From Deltaproteobacteria bacterium (lineage in GTDB: Bacteria; Myxococcota; Kuafuiibacteriia; Kuafuiibacteriales; Kuafuiibacteriaceae): a DNA stretch of 64,000 nt. Below are positions 44,632 through 53,546 of the stretch, piece after piece (positions within the stretch are counted from its first letter, which is position 1; each line of letters begins with the position of its first letter). A program made the position numbers and the translations under genes. The DNA is taken from the NCBI GenBank assembly GCA_016713425.1, contig JADJPE010000005.1, forward strand, positions 2,480,001 to 2,544,000, written 5' to 3'. Below the pieces are notes generated by a model that saw only the letters and a list, made by a program, of their open reading frames with translations, had not been told where the DNA came from and searched no databases.

Positions 44632-47600
44632 TTGGCCCGGCACTGACCGATACGCGATCGAGGCTCGCGTCGGCATGGGCGGTATGGGTGTGGTCTATCG
44701 CGCCTGCGATGTCGAACACGGGACGACGGTTGCGCTCAAGCTCTTGAACGTGGAGAGCCCAGAGGGCCTCTACCAATTCAAACAAGAATTCAGAGCTCTT
44801 GCCGACATTGGCCACCCCAATCTCGTCAAGCTCCACGAGCTCTGCGCAGCCGATGAGCGATGGTTCTTCACGATGGAGTTCGTCGAAGGCGTCCACCTCT
44901 TCGACTATGTGCGCGGCAAACCGGCTCCAGCCCCAGAGCGATCCATGACGATCTGGGATCTGGACCAAGCTGCACGATCATCCACTCCAGAAGACAGGAC
45001 CAACCAACTCGATGTCGTCACGCGCACGCTTGACGTCGGGCCGGGCGCGCTCGAAGGCCCACTCGAGGCATCCGATGTGACGCGCACTCTGACGCAGAGA
45101 TTGACCGCGCCCGCAGTCGTGCGAGGTCCGGAGAACGTAGGCTTGGGCGGAGCCCCGCTTTCGGCCTCTGACGCCGATATCACCCCCAGCTTGAGCTCGG
45201 CCTCCGGTTCAGCCTCTGGTTCAGCCTCTGGTTCAGCCTCCAGTTCAGTCTCCGGTTCAGTCTCCAGTTCAGTCTCCAGTTCAGGTTGGGCAGGCGGAGG
45301 GACACGCAGCAGCGCACTCCCGAGAGCGCTGCCGCTTCAGTCCCCCGAGCAGTTCGAGCGGCTACGCGCCGCCTTCATCCAGCTCGCGCACGGCCTCCGA
45401 GCGATCCATAGGTCGGGCCATATTCACTGCGACATCAAGAACACGAACGTAATGGTCACAGACAGTGGCCGTGTCGTCGTGCTGGACTATGGTTTGGTGA
45501 CCGACGCCAGAAAGGCGAGTTGGTTCGGAACGAAGACGAGAAAGAGCGTCCTCGGTACGCCCCTTTACATGGCGCCCGAGCTCTTTGTGGGCACGCCTCA
45601 GTCTGAAGCCAGCGACATGTACGCCCTCGGCGTCATGTTGTACATGGTGCTGGGCGGCCTCCCGCCCTACGCGGGCAGTCGACGAGACATCGCGGAACAG
45701 AAGCGCGTGATTGACCCTCCAGATCTGAAGATCTGGGCCCCCGATATCCCTGACGCGCTCGAAGCCTTGTGTCGCGACGCCTTGATGCGAAACCCAGAGG
45801 ACCGTCCGCATATCGACGAGTTCCTCGAGCGATTGGGCGCACGCAACGAACAGACGACGTTACAAGACACCTCGATCCCCGAAGTCGCATCGGAGCTCGT
45901 AGGACGCGAGGACGAGCTCGCGTCGCTGGAGAGACTGCTCGAGCAGGTGAAGACAGGAGAGGGTCGACGTGTTCGCGTTCACGCCAACGCCGGACTTGGA
46001 AAGTCGGCGTTGCTGTCGACCTTCGCGAACCGCGCCCAAGCCCAGCTCAATACCACCGTGCTGTCGGGTCGTTGTTACGAGCGAGAGACCGTTCCGTACA
46101 AAGCGCTCGATAGTCTCTTTGACGCCTTGGCCATGCATCTTGCGCGCCTCCAAACCGTCGAAGTGAAGAAGCTCATTCCTGAGCAGATCGCCATCATCGC
46201 GCGCATGTTCCCGGTCTTTCAGCAAGTCGAAGCCATTCGTGACGCCGCCCCCGTCACCATCCAGAATCCGCGAGCGTTTCGCCGACGAGCCGTGTCCGTC
46301 CTGCGTACGCTCATTTGTAACGTCGCCGAGCGAAGCCCCCTTGTTCTCATCGTCGACGATGTTCAGTGGGGCGATCGCGACAGCGGCGTGCTGCTCTCAG
46401 AGCTGCTCGAAGCCCCTATGCCGCCCGCGCTCATTGTCCTCAGCTACCGCACAGCCGAAAGCATCGACAGCGACTTTCTACGGGCGCTCACTTTGCCAAC
46501 CCAAGCATCGTTGGAGATCGCGCTCGAACCACTCGAGCTCGGCGAAGCCCTCCACATCGCCGAGCGTGTTCTGGGCGGAGCTGTTGACCGCACGACCAAG
46601 CAGCGCATCGCAGAGGAGTCGGGCGGCAATCCATACTTCGTCGCGGCTCTCGCAAACCATGTTCGAGAACAACGCGATTCCTTGTCGCACCATGCGATCA
46701 AGAAGATCACCCTCGAGGAGGTGCTGTCGGACCAGGTCAAGCGCCTGCCGGAAGAAGCGCGCCATCTTCTCAATCTGCTCGCCGTTGCCGGGGGCCCCAT
46801 TCCGCAAGGCCTCGCGCAGCAGGCGGCGCGCATTCCCTCGGCGGACCGACGTGCCACCGTGAATCTTCTGCGCGTACGACGCTTGGCGCAAACGCATGGG
46901 GTGCGACCCACCGATGCGATCGAGCCCTACCACGATCGCGTTCGAGAGACGGTCTGGAATCGAATGAAGGACTCCGTCCGGATCTCCTGCCACAGGCAAC
47001 TTGCATGGGCGCTGTTTTCGTCCGGCAGCGGAGACCCCGAAGATCTCGCGCGCCACTTCGAGGGCGCAGGTGACCTTCGCCGCGCAGGTCCATGCTACCT
47101 CGAGGCCGCTCGCGCTGCGGCCGAAGCACTTGCCTTCGATCGCGCAGCGGGTCACTTTCAGAAAGCGATCGAGATCCTCCGGCCGCAGGGCGAAGAGGCT
47201 GCGAGCCTTCAGATCGCTCTGGCCGATGCACTCGCCAACGCTGGCCGAGGACGGGAAGCCGCGCACGCTTTTCTCGAAGCCGCCCCGATGGCCTCCCAAG
47301 TCGACGCAACCGAATGTCGTCAGCGAGCTGCCGCACTCCTGCTCGACTATGGCCTCATGGAGGAGGCGAGGCAGGCGCTGACGCCGCTTCTCGTCGAGCA
47401 CAACATCCCGCTCCCAGCCAGTGGAAGGGCCGCCGTCCGACGCATGAAGCGGCAACGCGCTCGACTCAAAGAGCGCGGTTGGTCCTTCCAAGAACGACGC
47501 GACGAGACCGAGATCTCGCAAGAAGCGGGGCAGAGGATCGATGTCCTGTGGAGCGTCGGTCTTGGACTCGTCTTCGTAGAACCGCTTGCTTCCTCAGAGT

Positions 47601-48685
47601 ACAGCACGCGCGCCCTGATTGAAGCCCTCGACGCAGGAGATGCGCGGCGTCTGGCGCGGAGCCTTGGCCTCGAGCTCGCGATCTCGGGAATGCGAGGAAA
47701 GAAGGCGCTCAAACGCAACAAGCGGCTCGTCAAGCTCGCGCGCACATTGAGCGAGCGCATCGACGACCCCTATGCGCGCGGCATGGTCGCTTTGGGTTCC
47801 GGCGTCGTCTCCATTCAACTGTGGGAGCACCGGAAGGCGCGACGATGGTACGACACGGCCTGCGACATCTTCCACAATCAGTGCATCGGACGGCACAGCG
47901 AAGCGAACCGCGCCGATCTTTCGCGCATCCTCGCGTACTACTACCTCGGTGAGATTCGACTGATGCGGGATGCGGTCCGCGACGGACTACGCGATGCCGA
48001 AAAGCACGAAGAATGGCAGATGGCCACGAGTCTCCGTTGCGGAACACCCACGGTCGCGTATCTGGCAGGTGACGACGTCGAGGGTGCACAGCGTGCAAGG
48101 GAAGGGTTGTGGACGAACTGGGCGCACCAAACGGGCTATTTGCGCCACTATTGGGATGTGTACAGCCGGCTGGCCATCGACCTCTACGCGGGTCGTTGGT
48201 CTCAGGTTTGGCGAAGCGTTGAAGCGCACAGCGAGGTCTTGTTTAGTCCTGTCCTGGCACAGATGTCACTCGGACGGATGGGGCGCTCTGAGCTGACGGC
48301 GCGCGTCGCATTGGCGGCCGCATCCGCGAGCCGCGGTCAAGACCGCGAACGTTATGTCGGCGAAGCCGAGCGCTTTGCGTCCGCGCTCGAGGACGAGGCG
48401 CTTGTCGCACCGAATGCCGTTGCACGTGTGATTCGCGCGTGCGTACTCGATCTCCGTAACAAGGAAGGGCGCGCCATTGAGGAGCTCGCTGCTGCAGAGC
48501 TTGCGCTCGAGCACGTCGCGATGAAGATGCATGCGATGGGCGCGAGAAGGCGACGAGGGCAGATCCTGGGCGGTGAGGAAGGCAAGCGTCTCGTCAGCGA
48601 AAGCCTCGCTTGGTTTTCTGGTCAAGGTGTGGCCGATCCAGAGCGCTTCGCAAACTTCGTGATTCCCGAAGTCACCGAAAGATGA
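44606..48685 (+). CDS. Ser/Thr kinase-AAA ATPase-TPR regulator (PknK-like layout)
   Basis: A 1359-residue multidomain protein. Kinase N-lobe starts at Y16 (glycine loop GMGGMG, K45); a low-complexity insert of about 138 residues (106-243; VTRTL twice and a Ser/Ala/Gly/Val repeat) splits the domain before the C-lobe, which has HCDIKNTN with D275, DYG at 294-296 in place of DFG, and GTPLYMAPE. Next is an ATPase module (LVGREDELASLE; Walker A ANAGLGKSALL; Walker B LVLIVDDVQWGD), then a long TPR-like helical region to the end. The order kinase-AAA-TPR is that of PknK-type regulators. It is the last gene of the 41-48.7 kb operon and overlaps the convergent FHA-GGDEF gene by 14 bp. Confidence 0.88.
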   Translation: MDHLGPPDDWPGTDRYAIEARVGMGGMGVVYRACDVEHGTTVALKLLNVESPEGLYQFKQEFRALADIGHPNLVKLHELCAADERWFFTMEFVEGVHLFDYVRGKPAPAPERSMTIWDLDQAARSSTPEDRTNQLDVVTRTLDVGPGALEGPLEASDVTRTLTQRLTAPAVVRGPENVGLGGAPLSASDADITPSLSSASGSASGSASGSASSSVSGSVSSSVSSSGWAGGGTRSSALPRALPLQSPEQFERLRAAFIQLAHGLRAIHRSGHIHCDIKNTNVMVTDSGRVVVLDYGLVTDARKASWFGTKTRKSVLGTPLYMAPELFVGTPQSEASDMYALGVMLYMVLGGLPPYAGSRRDIAEQKRVIDPPDLKIWAPDIPDALEALCRDALMRNPEDRPHIDEFLERLGARNEQTTLQDTSIPEVASELVGREDELASLERLLEQVKTGEGRRVRVHANAGLGKSALLSTFANRAQAQLNTTVLSGRCYERETVPYKALDSLFDALAMHLARLQTVEVKKLIPEQIAIIARMFPVFQQVEAIRDAAPVTIQNPRAFRRRAVSVLRTLICNVAERSPLVLIVDDVQWGDRDSGVLLSELLEAPMPPALIVLSYRTAESIDSDFLRALTLPTQASLEIALEPLELGEALHIAERVLGGAVDRTTKQRIAEESGGNPYFVAALANHVREQRDSLSHHAIKKITLEEVLSDQVKRLPEEARHLLNLLAVAGGPIPQGLAQQAARIPSADRRATVNLLRVRRLAQTHGVRPTDAIEPYHDRVRETVWNRMKDSVRISCHRQLAWALFSSGSGDPEDLARHFEGAGDLRRAGPCYLEAARAAAEALAFDRAAGHFQKAIEILRPQGEEAASLQIALADALANAGRGREAAHAFLEAAPMASQVDATECRQRAAALLLDYGLMEEARQALTPLLVEHNIPLPASGRAAVRRMKRQRARLKERGWSFQERRDETEISQEAGQRIDVLWSVGLGLVFVEPLASSEYSTRALIEALDAGDARRLARSLGLELAISGMRGKKALKRNKRLVKLARTLSERIDDPYARGMVALGSGVVSIQLWEHRKARRWYDTACDIFHNQCIGRHSEANRADLSRILAYYYLGEIRLMRDAVRDGLRDAEKHEEWQMATSLRCGTPTVAYLAGDDVEGAQRAREGLWTNWAHQTGYLRHYWDVYSRLAIDLYAGRWSQVWRSVEAHSEVLFSPVLAQMSLGRMGRSELTARVALAAASASRGQDRERYVGEAERFASALEDEALVAPNAVARVIRACVLDLRNKEGRAIEELAAAELALEHVAMKMHAMGARRRRGQILGGEEGKRLVSESLAWFSGQGVADPERFANFVIPEVTER

Positions 48686-49589
48686 CGACGCGGTTCCTGC
48701 CGGTCTTCTTGGCATCGTAGAGTGCTGTATCCGCAGCCGAAAGCAGATCGGTCGCCTGGTTGATCTTGGGATGTTGTGTGCCAGCGACCCCAGCGCTGAT
48801 CGTCACCCGCAAGTCCGGAAGTCTCGGCACGAGCTGAGCGGCCGCGAGCTGCTGGCGAATCCGATCGGCCATCGCCGCCGCCATCGGAGGCGGCGTGTCG
48901 CGGCAAAGCACCATGAACTCCTCACCGCCGTACCTCGCCGCGATGTCTTCGCCCCGGACTCCCGCCGCCAGAATCCTCGCCGCCGTCGCGAGCACCTCGT
49001 CCCCGACCAGATGTCCGTGCGCATCGTTGACCCTCTTGAAGTGGTCGAGATCGAACATTACGGCCGTCAACAGCCTCCGGTGACGCACTGAGAACTTGAA
49101 CTCAGCCTCCAAGCGCTCGTCGAGATGCCGGCGATTGAAGAGCCCGGTCGGAATATCGCGAATCGCCGCCTGGTACAGCGTGGTCTGATATTGCTCCTCG
49201 AGCCGGTCCGCATAGGAGAACTTCAAGATGGTCGTCTGACCGAGATGGATCTTGTCTCCATCTCGGAGAAGCGCCGCGGTCACCCGCTTGGCATTGACGA
49301 AGGTCCCGTTGCGGCTCCCGAGATCTTCGAGTTTGACTGAGCCATCGCCGGTGTCGGTGAGACGCACGTGATGCCTAGAGACGCCGTCGTCCGTGACCTG
49401 AATCCCGGCGTCACGGCCGCGCCCCACCGTCACCGTTCCGTCGACCTTGAACATCTGTCCGCAGCGGCTGCCCACGAGCACGATGAGATAGGGATGATCC
49501 TGTGTTGGCGCATCGGCGCCTGGCTCGCGATCGTCGAGGTCAACGGGGACCGTGGCATCTCCGCCTCCATCTCGGTCTCCCCGACTCAC
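48672..49589 (-). CDS. FHA-GGDEF diguanylate cyclase
   Basis: A 305-residue protein. FHA domain about 35-130 (VTVGRGRDAG, SRHHVRL, LGSRNGTFVN), then a GGDEF domain about 135-303 with active-site YGGEEF and an upstream inhibitory-site motif RGED (RxxD), so synthesis of cyclic di-GMP with product feedback is expected. FHA domains bind phosphothreonine, which suggests control by a Ser/Thr kinase; the kinase/AAA/TPR gene converges on it with a 14-bp overlap of the coding ends. The GTG at 49589 is the start; no strong ribosome site is seen. No membrane segment. Confidence 0.93.
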   Translation of the reverse strand: MSRGDRDGGGDATVPVDLDDREPGADAPTQDHPYLIVLVGSRCGQMFKVDGTVTVGRGRDAGIQVTDDGVSRHHVRLTDTGDGSVKLEDLGSRNGTFVNAKRVTAALLRDGDKIHLGQTTILKFSYADRLEEQYQTTLYQAAIRDIPTGLFNRRHLDERLEAEFKFSVRHRRLLTAVMFDLDHFKRVNDAHGHLVGDEVLATAARILAAGVRGEDIAARYGGEEFMVLCRDTPPPMAAAMADRIRQQLAAAQLVPRLPDLRVTISAGVAGTQHPKINQATDLLSAADTALYDAKKTGRNRVVIFR

Positions 49590-49942
49590 GCGATGAAGCC
49601 TAGCGATTCGGGAGTGCTGCGTCTAGACTTCTGGTCCGCGCCCGCACATAGACCACGTCCACGCAAGTCAGGCCTTCTGCATCGACTGGTTTCAGGGCAC
49701 TACGATGCGCTGATCGAACCGATGTCCGATGTCCGATGTCCGCGCGACCACCCATCCTTCGATCGTGCTTCGGCAGCCTGTGGCGACTGCCCACAAGGTA
49801 GCCTGTTGCCCGCCGAGGGGCGTCGGTGGGCGCGCATGTGGCTGCTCTTCGGCATGCCGTGGTCTGGGCGCGAGATCGGCGTTGGTCGAGGCAAAGTTTG
49901 GTCCAGATTGCCAGCCCCGGGAGCCAGCCTTACGATTCTCGC
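49590..49942. other. Intergenic region before the PocR-GGDEF-EAL gene
   Basis: No convincing gene. It is the divergent control region between the FHA-GGDEF gene and the PocR-type gene. If translation of the latter starts at GTG 49826 rather than 49943, the gap shortens to 236 bp. Confidence 0.4.
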
Positions 49943-52900
49943 GTGTCCCCGGACCCTCATCGTCCTCTGACGGCGTTCCCCTCGGCTCGTCTTGGCGCGG
50001 CCACGCCCCAATCTTCCCGAACCCGTGCGCCCGAGTCCGAGGCGTCGGTCGCGTCGTCCATCGACCTCGCCGCGCTGATCGACATGAGCGCGCTGCAGGA
50101 GACGATGGACGCTTTCTATGACCTCACGGGCGTGGGCGTCGGTATCGTCGATCTCGAAGGGCGAGTGCTCGTCGAGACGGGATGGCAAGACATCTGCGTG
50201 AACTTCCACCGCATCCACCCCGCGACGTGCAACAACTGCATCGAGAGCGACACGGCGCTCACCCGTGGCGTGGCGCCCGGCGAGTTCAGGACCTACCGCT
50301 GCAAGAACAACATGTACGACATCGCGACCCCGCTCATGGTCGGTGGCCAACACGTTGGCAATATCTTCCTTGGCCAATTCTTCTTCGAAGACGAGGCCGT
50401 CGACTACGAGCTGTTCAGAGCGCAAGCGCACCGATACGGTTTCGACGAGGATGCCTACCTGGCGGCCCTTGCTCGAACACCTCGCTGGAGCCGAGCCAAG
50501 GTCGAGTCGGCCATGACCTTCTACGCCCGCTTTGCGCAGATCCTCTCCGATCTTGGCCTCAGGAACAAGCAGCTCGGGCAAGCCGTCAGGGCGCGTGAGA
50601 CGATTCTTCTCGCGCTTCGCGAACGTCAGGAGCGACTCCGCTACACCTTCGATCGCGCGCCGGTCGGCGGCGCGATCCTGTCGACCGACTTTAGGTTTCT
50701 CGAGGTGAATGAAGCGTTTGCTGAGTTCATCGGGTACTCTCGCGAGGAGCTCCTGACGCGAACCCTCGCGGATATCACGCATGCGGAAGATATCTCTCGC
50801 AACAAAGACGACGTGTCCCGACTTCTTCGAGGAGAGGTCGAGCGCCTGGAGATCGAGAAGCGCTATGTGCATAAGAGCGGCGCTATCGTCTGCGGCCAAG
50901 TCGTTGCGAACTGCGTGAGGAACGCCGAGGGGCAGCCTCTCTACCTCATCGCGATCATCATCGACGTGACGGCGAAGAAGGCCTCAGAACGAGCCCTTAT
51001 CGAGAGCGAGGCGCAATACCGAGCCGTGATCGAGACCTCTCAGGACGGGTTCCTCATCTGCGATTCGGAGGGACATATTCTTGAGGCCAACGAGGCTTAC
51101 GTTGAAATGTCGGGCTACGCGCTCGCCGAGCTCCAATCGAAGGGAATTTGGGATATCGAGGCCCGAGAGCGACCGGGAGACATCCGCGAACGACTCGCCG
51201 CGGCCGTAGAACAAGGCGGTGCCCTCTTCAACTCGAAGCACCGCACGAAGAGCGGACGCGTTGTCGACGTCGAGGTGAACATCTCCTATTGGCCCATCGC
51301 CGGAGGGCGGTTCTTTGGCTTCGCTCGGGACGTGAATCGGCGCCAGCGCTCGGAGAGGATCCTCAAGGCGCGTCTAGAGCTCTCGGAGATGGCCGAAAAC
51401 GCATCCATTCAAGAGACGCTGGAACGCGCCGCCGACTTCGCGAAGGCGCTCGCGGAGAGTGACACGGGCCGCCTGGTTCTCTTCGATTCGACGCTTTTCC
51501 GTAAGATGAACGGCGCAACGGCGCATGACGTACCGACGCATGACTCGGGGGTCGGTGACGCACCGACGTATGATGCGGCGCCCGGTGACGCACCGACGCA
51601 TGACGCGGCGGTCGGTGACGCCGAGCGTTCGGCTCCTGCGGATCCGGGCCCAGGCCGAGAGCATCAAGCGAAGCTTGGACCCGTCGAGGATCTCGGCATC
51701 TTCGAGAACTGGAACCGAGACTTGGAGCGAAGGTGCTTCGAGACCGGAAGAGCAGTGATCGTCAACGCGCCGAATCGGACCGACGAGGCCTCGTCGCGAG
51801 ATGGTTCCGCGCCCTTCCGGAGGGCGCTCCTCGTGCCGGTTATGTCCGAGGGTCGGGTGACGGCAATCCTCGGGGTCAACGGAAAGTCGAAGGATTACAC
51901 CGCGGAAGACGAGGTCGCTCTCAGCCAATTCGCGAGCATGGTCGTAGACATCATCGATCGAAAACGTACGGAGGCGCGGATAGCCCACCTCGCCTTCCAT
52001 GATCCGCTGACACAGCTCCCGAACCGAGCGCTCGTGACGGATCGGCTGCATCAGGCTTTGGTCAAAGCTCGCCGGTCGGGTCGACGATTCGCCGTATGTT
52101 ACCTCGACCTCGACAATTTCAAGCCGATCAATGACGCCTTCGGTCACGCGCAAGGCGATGCTGTGCTGATCGAGATTGCGAACCGACTACGAGAGAGCAT
52201 TCGGAAAGGGGACACGGTCGCCCGCTTCGGAGGCGACGAGTTCGTGATCCTGTTGGAAGATCTGAAGTCCCGCGAGGAGTCGGAGCAGGCGATCGACCGT
52301 GTGATGAAGGATCTCAAGCGGCCGTTGTGCATTGGAGCCGAAGAGATCGAGATCAGAGTGAGCGTAGGCGTTACGGTCTACCCCGACGATGAGTCAGATG
52401 CCGATGCGCTCTTGAGGCACGTCGATCAGGCGATGTACGTCGCCAAGCAGGCGGGCGGCGACCGCTGGGAGATCTTCGACGCCGAGGACGACCGGCGGTC
52501 AAGGACTCAAAAGGACCGACTCCAACGCATGCGCGATGGCCTCCTGAAACAGGAGTTCGATCTTCACTACCAGCCCAAGGTCGACATGGTGCGCGGAACG
52601 GTGCTGGGTGTCGAAGCGCTCCTTCGCTGGCAACACCCGACCGAAGGCCTCTTGGCGCCCGGCTCTTTCATGCCCTCGGTCGAGAATACCGACCTCGCGC
52701 TCGAGATCGATCGGTGGGTCATCGAACGAGCCCTCGCACAGATGTCGACGTGGAGAGCGCACGGGCTCGACATCTCCGTCAGCGTCAACCTCTCCGCTCG
52801 CCAACTGCAACAGCACGACTTCATCTCCCAACTGGAGGACCTCCTCGATCGATACGGCGATGTGCCTCGAGGACGCCTCGAATTCGAGGTGCTCGAGACC

Positions 52901-53482
52901 ACATCGATCGAGGGTGGGCCGGCCCTCGCCCTCTTCGTCGAGGGATGCAAACGACTGGGTGTCCGTTTCGCCATCGATGACTTCGGTACCGGATACTCCT
53001 CGCTCTCGTATCTGCGAACCCTGCCCGCGCACCAACTCAAGATCGATCGCACGTTCGTCCGCGACATGCTCACGGACCGTGGGGCGATGGCGCTCGTCAT
53101 GGGGGTGATTGCTCTAGCGCGGGCCTTCGCCATCGAGGTCATTGCTGAAGGTGTCGAGACGACGGATCAGGGCGTGCGACTCATCGAGCTTGGCTGCCCT
53201 TGGGCGCAGGGTTACGGGATCGCCAGACCCATGACGGCTGAGAAGCTCCCCGGTTGGATCGCCACCTGGTGCCCGCCGAGCGCGTGGAACGCGGTCGAGT
53301 CCCGAGACGACTTCCGAGACGACTTCCGAGACGACGCCCGAGACGACGCCCGAGACGACGCCCGAGATGGCGCCCGAGACGACGCCCGAGGCGACGCCCG
53401 AGACGACGCCCGAGGCGGCGAACGGGCGTGCGATGAGAAGCACTCCCTCGGGGCTTCGAGACCGCAAAGCCAAAGCGCGTGA
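49943..53482 (+). CDS. PocR-PAS-PAS-GAF-GGDEF-EAL cyclic-di-GMP enzyme
   Basis: About 1179 residues. Order: PocR-type sensory domain (about 38-210; CVNFHRIHPATCNNC and RCKNNMYDIATPLMVGG), two PAS domains (about 220-475), a GAF-like domain with a Thr/His/Asp/Ala repeat insert (51515-51625), GGDEF with intact FGGDEF and the inhibitory RKGD, and EAL with VEALLRW, DDFGTGYSSLSYL and AEGVET. Both synthesis and breakdown of cyclic di-GMP are possible. The C-terminus ends in a RDDARDDA repeat (12-bp unit, about 53300-53420). PocR domains bind small hydrocarbon-type or cofactor ligands in other systems. GTG 49943 is preferred; GTG 49826 opens the frame earlier. Confidence 0.9.
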   Translation: MSPDPHRPLTAFPSARLGAATPQSSRTRAPESEASVASSIDLAALIDMSALQETMDAFYDLTGVGVGIVDLEGRVLVETGWQDICVNFHRIHPATCNNCIESDTALTRGVAPGEFRTYRCKNNMYDIATPLMVGGQHVGNIFLGQFFFEDEAVDYELFRAQAHRYGFDEDAYLAALARTPRWSRAKVESAMTFYARFAQILSDLGLRNKQLGQAVRARETILLALRERQERLRYTFDRAPVGGAILSTDFRFLEVNEAFAEFIGYSREELLTRTLADITHAEDISRNKDDVSRLLRGEVERLEIEKRYVHKSGAIVCGQVVANCVRNAEGQPLYLIAIIIDVTAKKASERALIESEAQYRAVIETSQDGFLICDSEGHILEANEAYVEMSGYALAELQSKGIWDIEARERPGDIRERLAAAVEQGGALFNSKHRTKSGRVVDVEVNISYWPIAGGRFFGFARDVNRRQRSERILKARLELSEMAENASIQETLERAADFAKALAESDTGRLVLFDSTLFRKMNGATAHDVPTHDSGVGDAPTYDAAPGDAPTHDAAVGDAERSAPADPGPGREHQAKLGPVEDLGIFENWNRDLERRCFETGRAVIVNAPNRTDEASSRDGSAPFRRALLVPVMSEGRVTAILGVNGKSKDYTAEDEVALSQFASMVVDIIDRKRTEARIAHLAFHDPLTQLPNRALVTDRLHQALVKARRSGRRFAVCYLDLDNFKPINDAFGHAQGDAVLIEIANRLRESIRKGDTVARFGGDEFVILLEDLKSREESEQAIDRVMKDLKRPLCIGAEEIEIRVSVGVTVYPDDESDADALLRHVDQAMYVAKQAGGDRWEIFDAEDDRRSRTQKDRLQRMRDGLLKQEFDLHYQPKVDMVRGTVLGVEALLRWQHPTEGLLAPGSFMPSVENTDLALEIDRWVIERALAQMSTWRAHGLDISVSVNLSARQLQQHDFISQLEDLLDRYGDVPRGRLEFEVLETTSIEGGPALALFVEGCKRLGVRFAIDDFGTGYSSLSYLRTLPAHQLKIDRTFVRDMLTDRGAMALVMGVIALARAFAIEVIAEGVETTDQGVRLIELGCPWAQGYGIARPMTAEKLPGWIATWCPPSAWNAVESRDDFRDDFRDDARDDARDDARDGARDDARGDARDDARGGERACDEKHSLGASRPQSQSA

Positions 53483-53546
53483 AGCTTCGACCATGTCGAG
53501 TCGTATTCGTGAGCGCGATGGGTGCGCCCATCGGCGAAGCCCTCGT

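Noticed and set aside
46478..47521. 347-codon minus-strand frame inside the kinase/AAA/TPR gene
   Set aside because: Antisense shadow of the ATPase and TPR region, with no family motif.
49700..50899. 399-codon minus-strand frame opposite the PocR-type gene
   Set aside because: No domain recognisable and it overlaps a plus-strand frame with PocR and PAS signatures.
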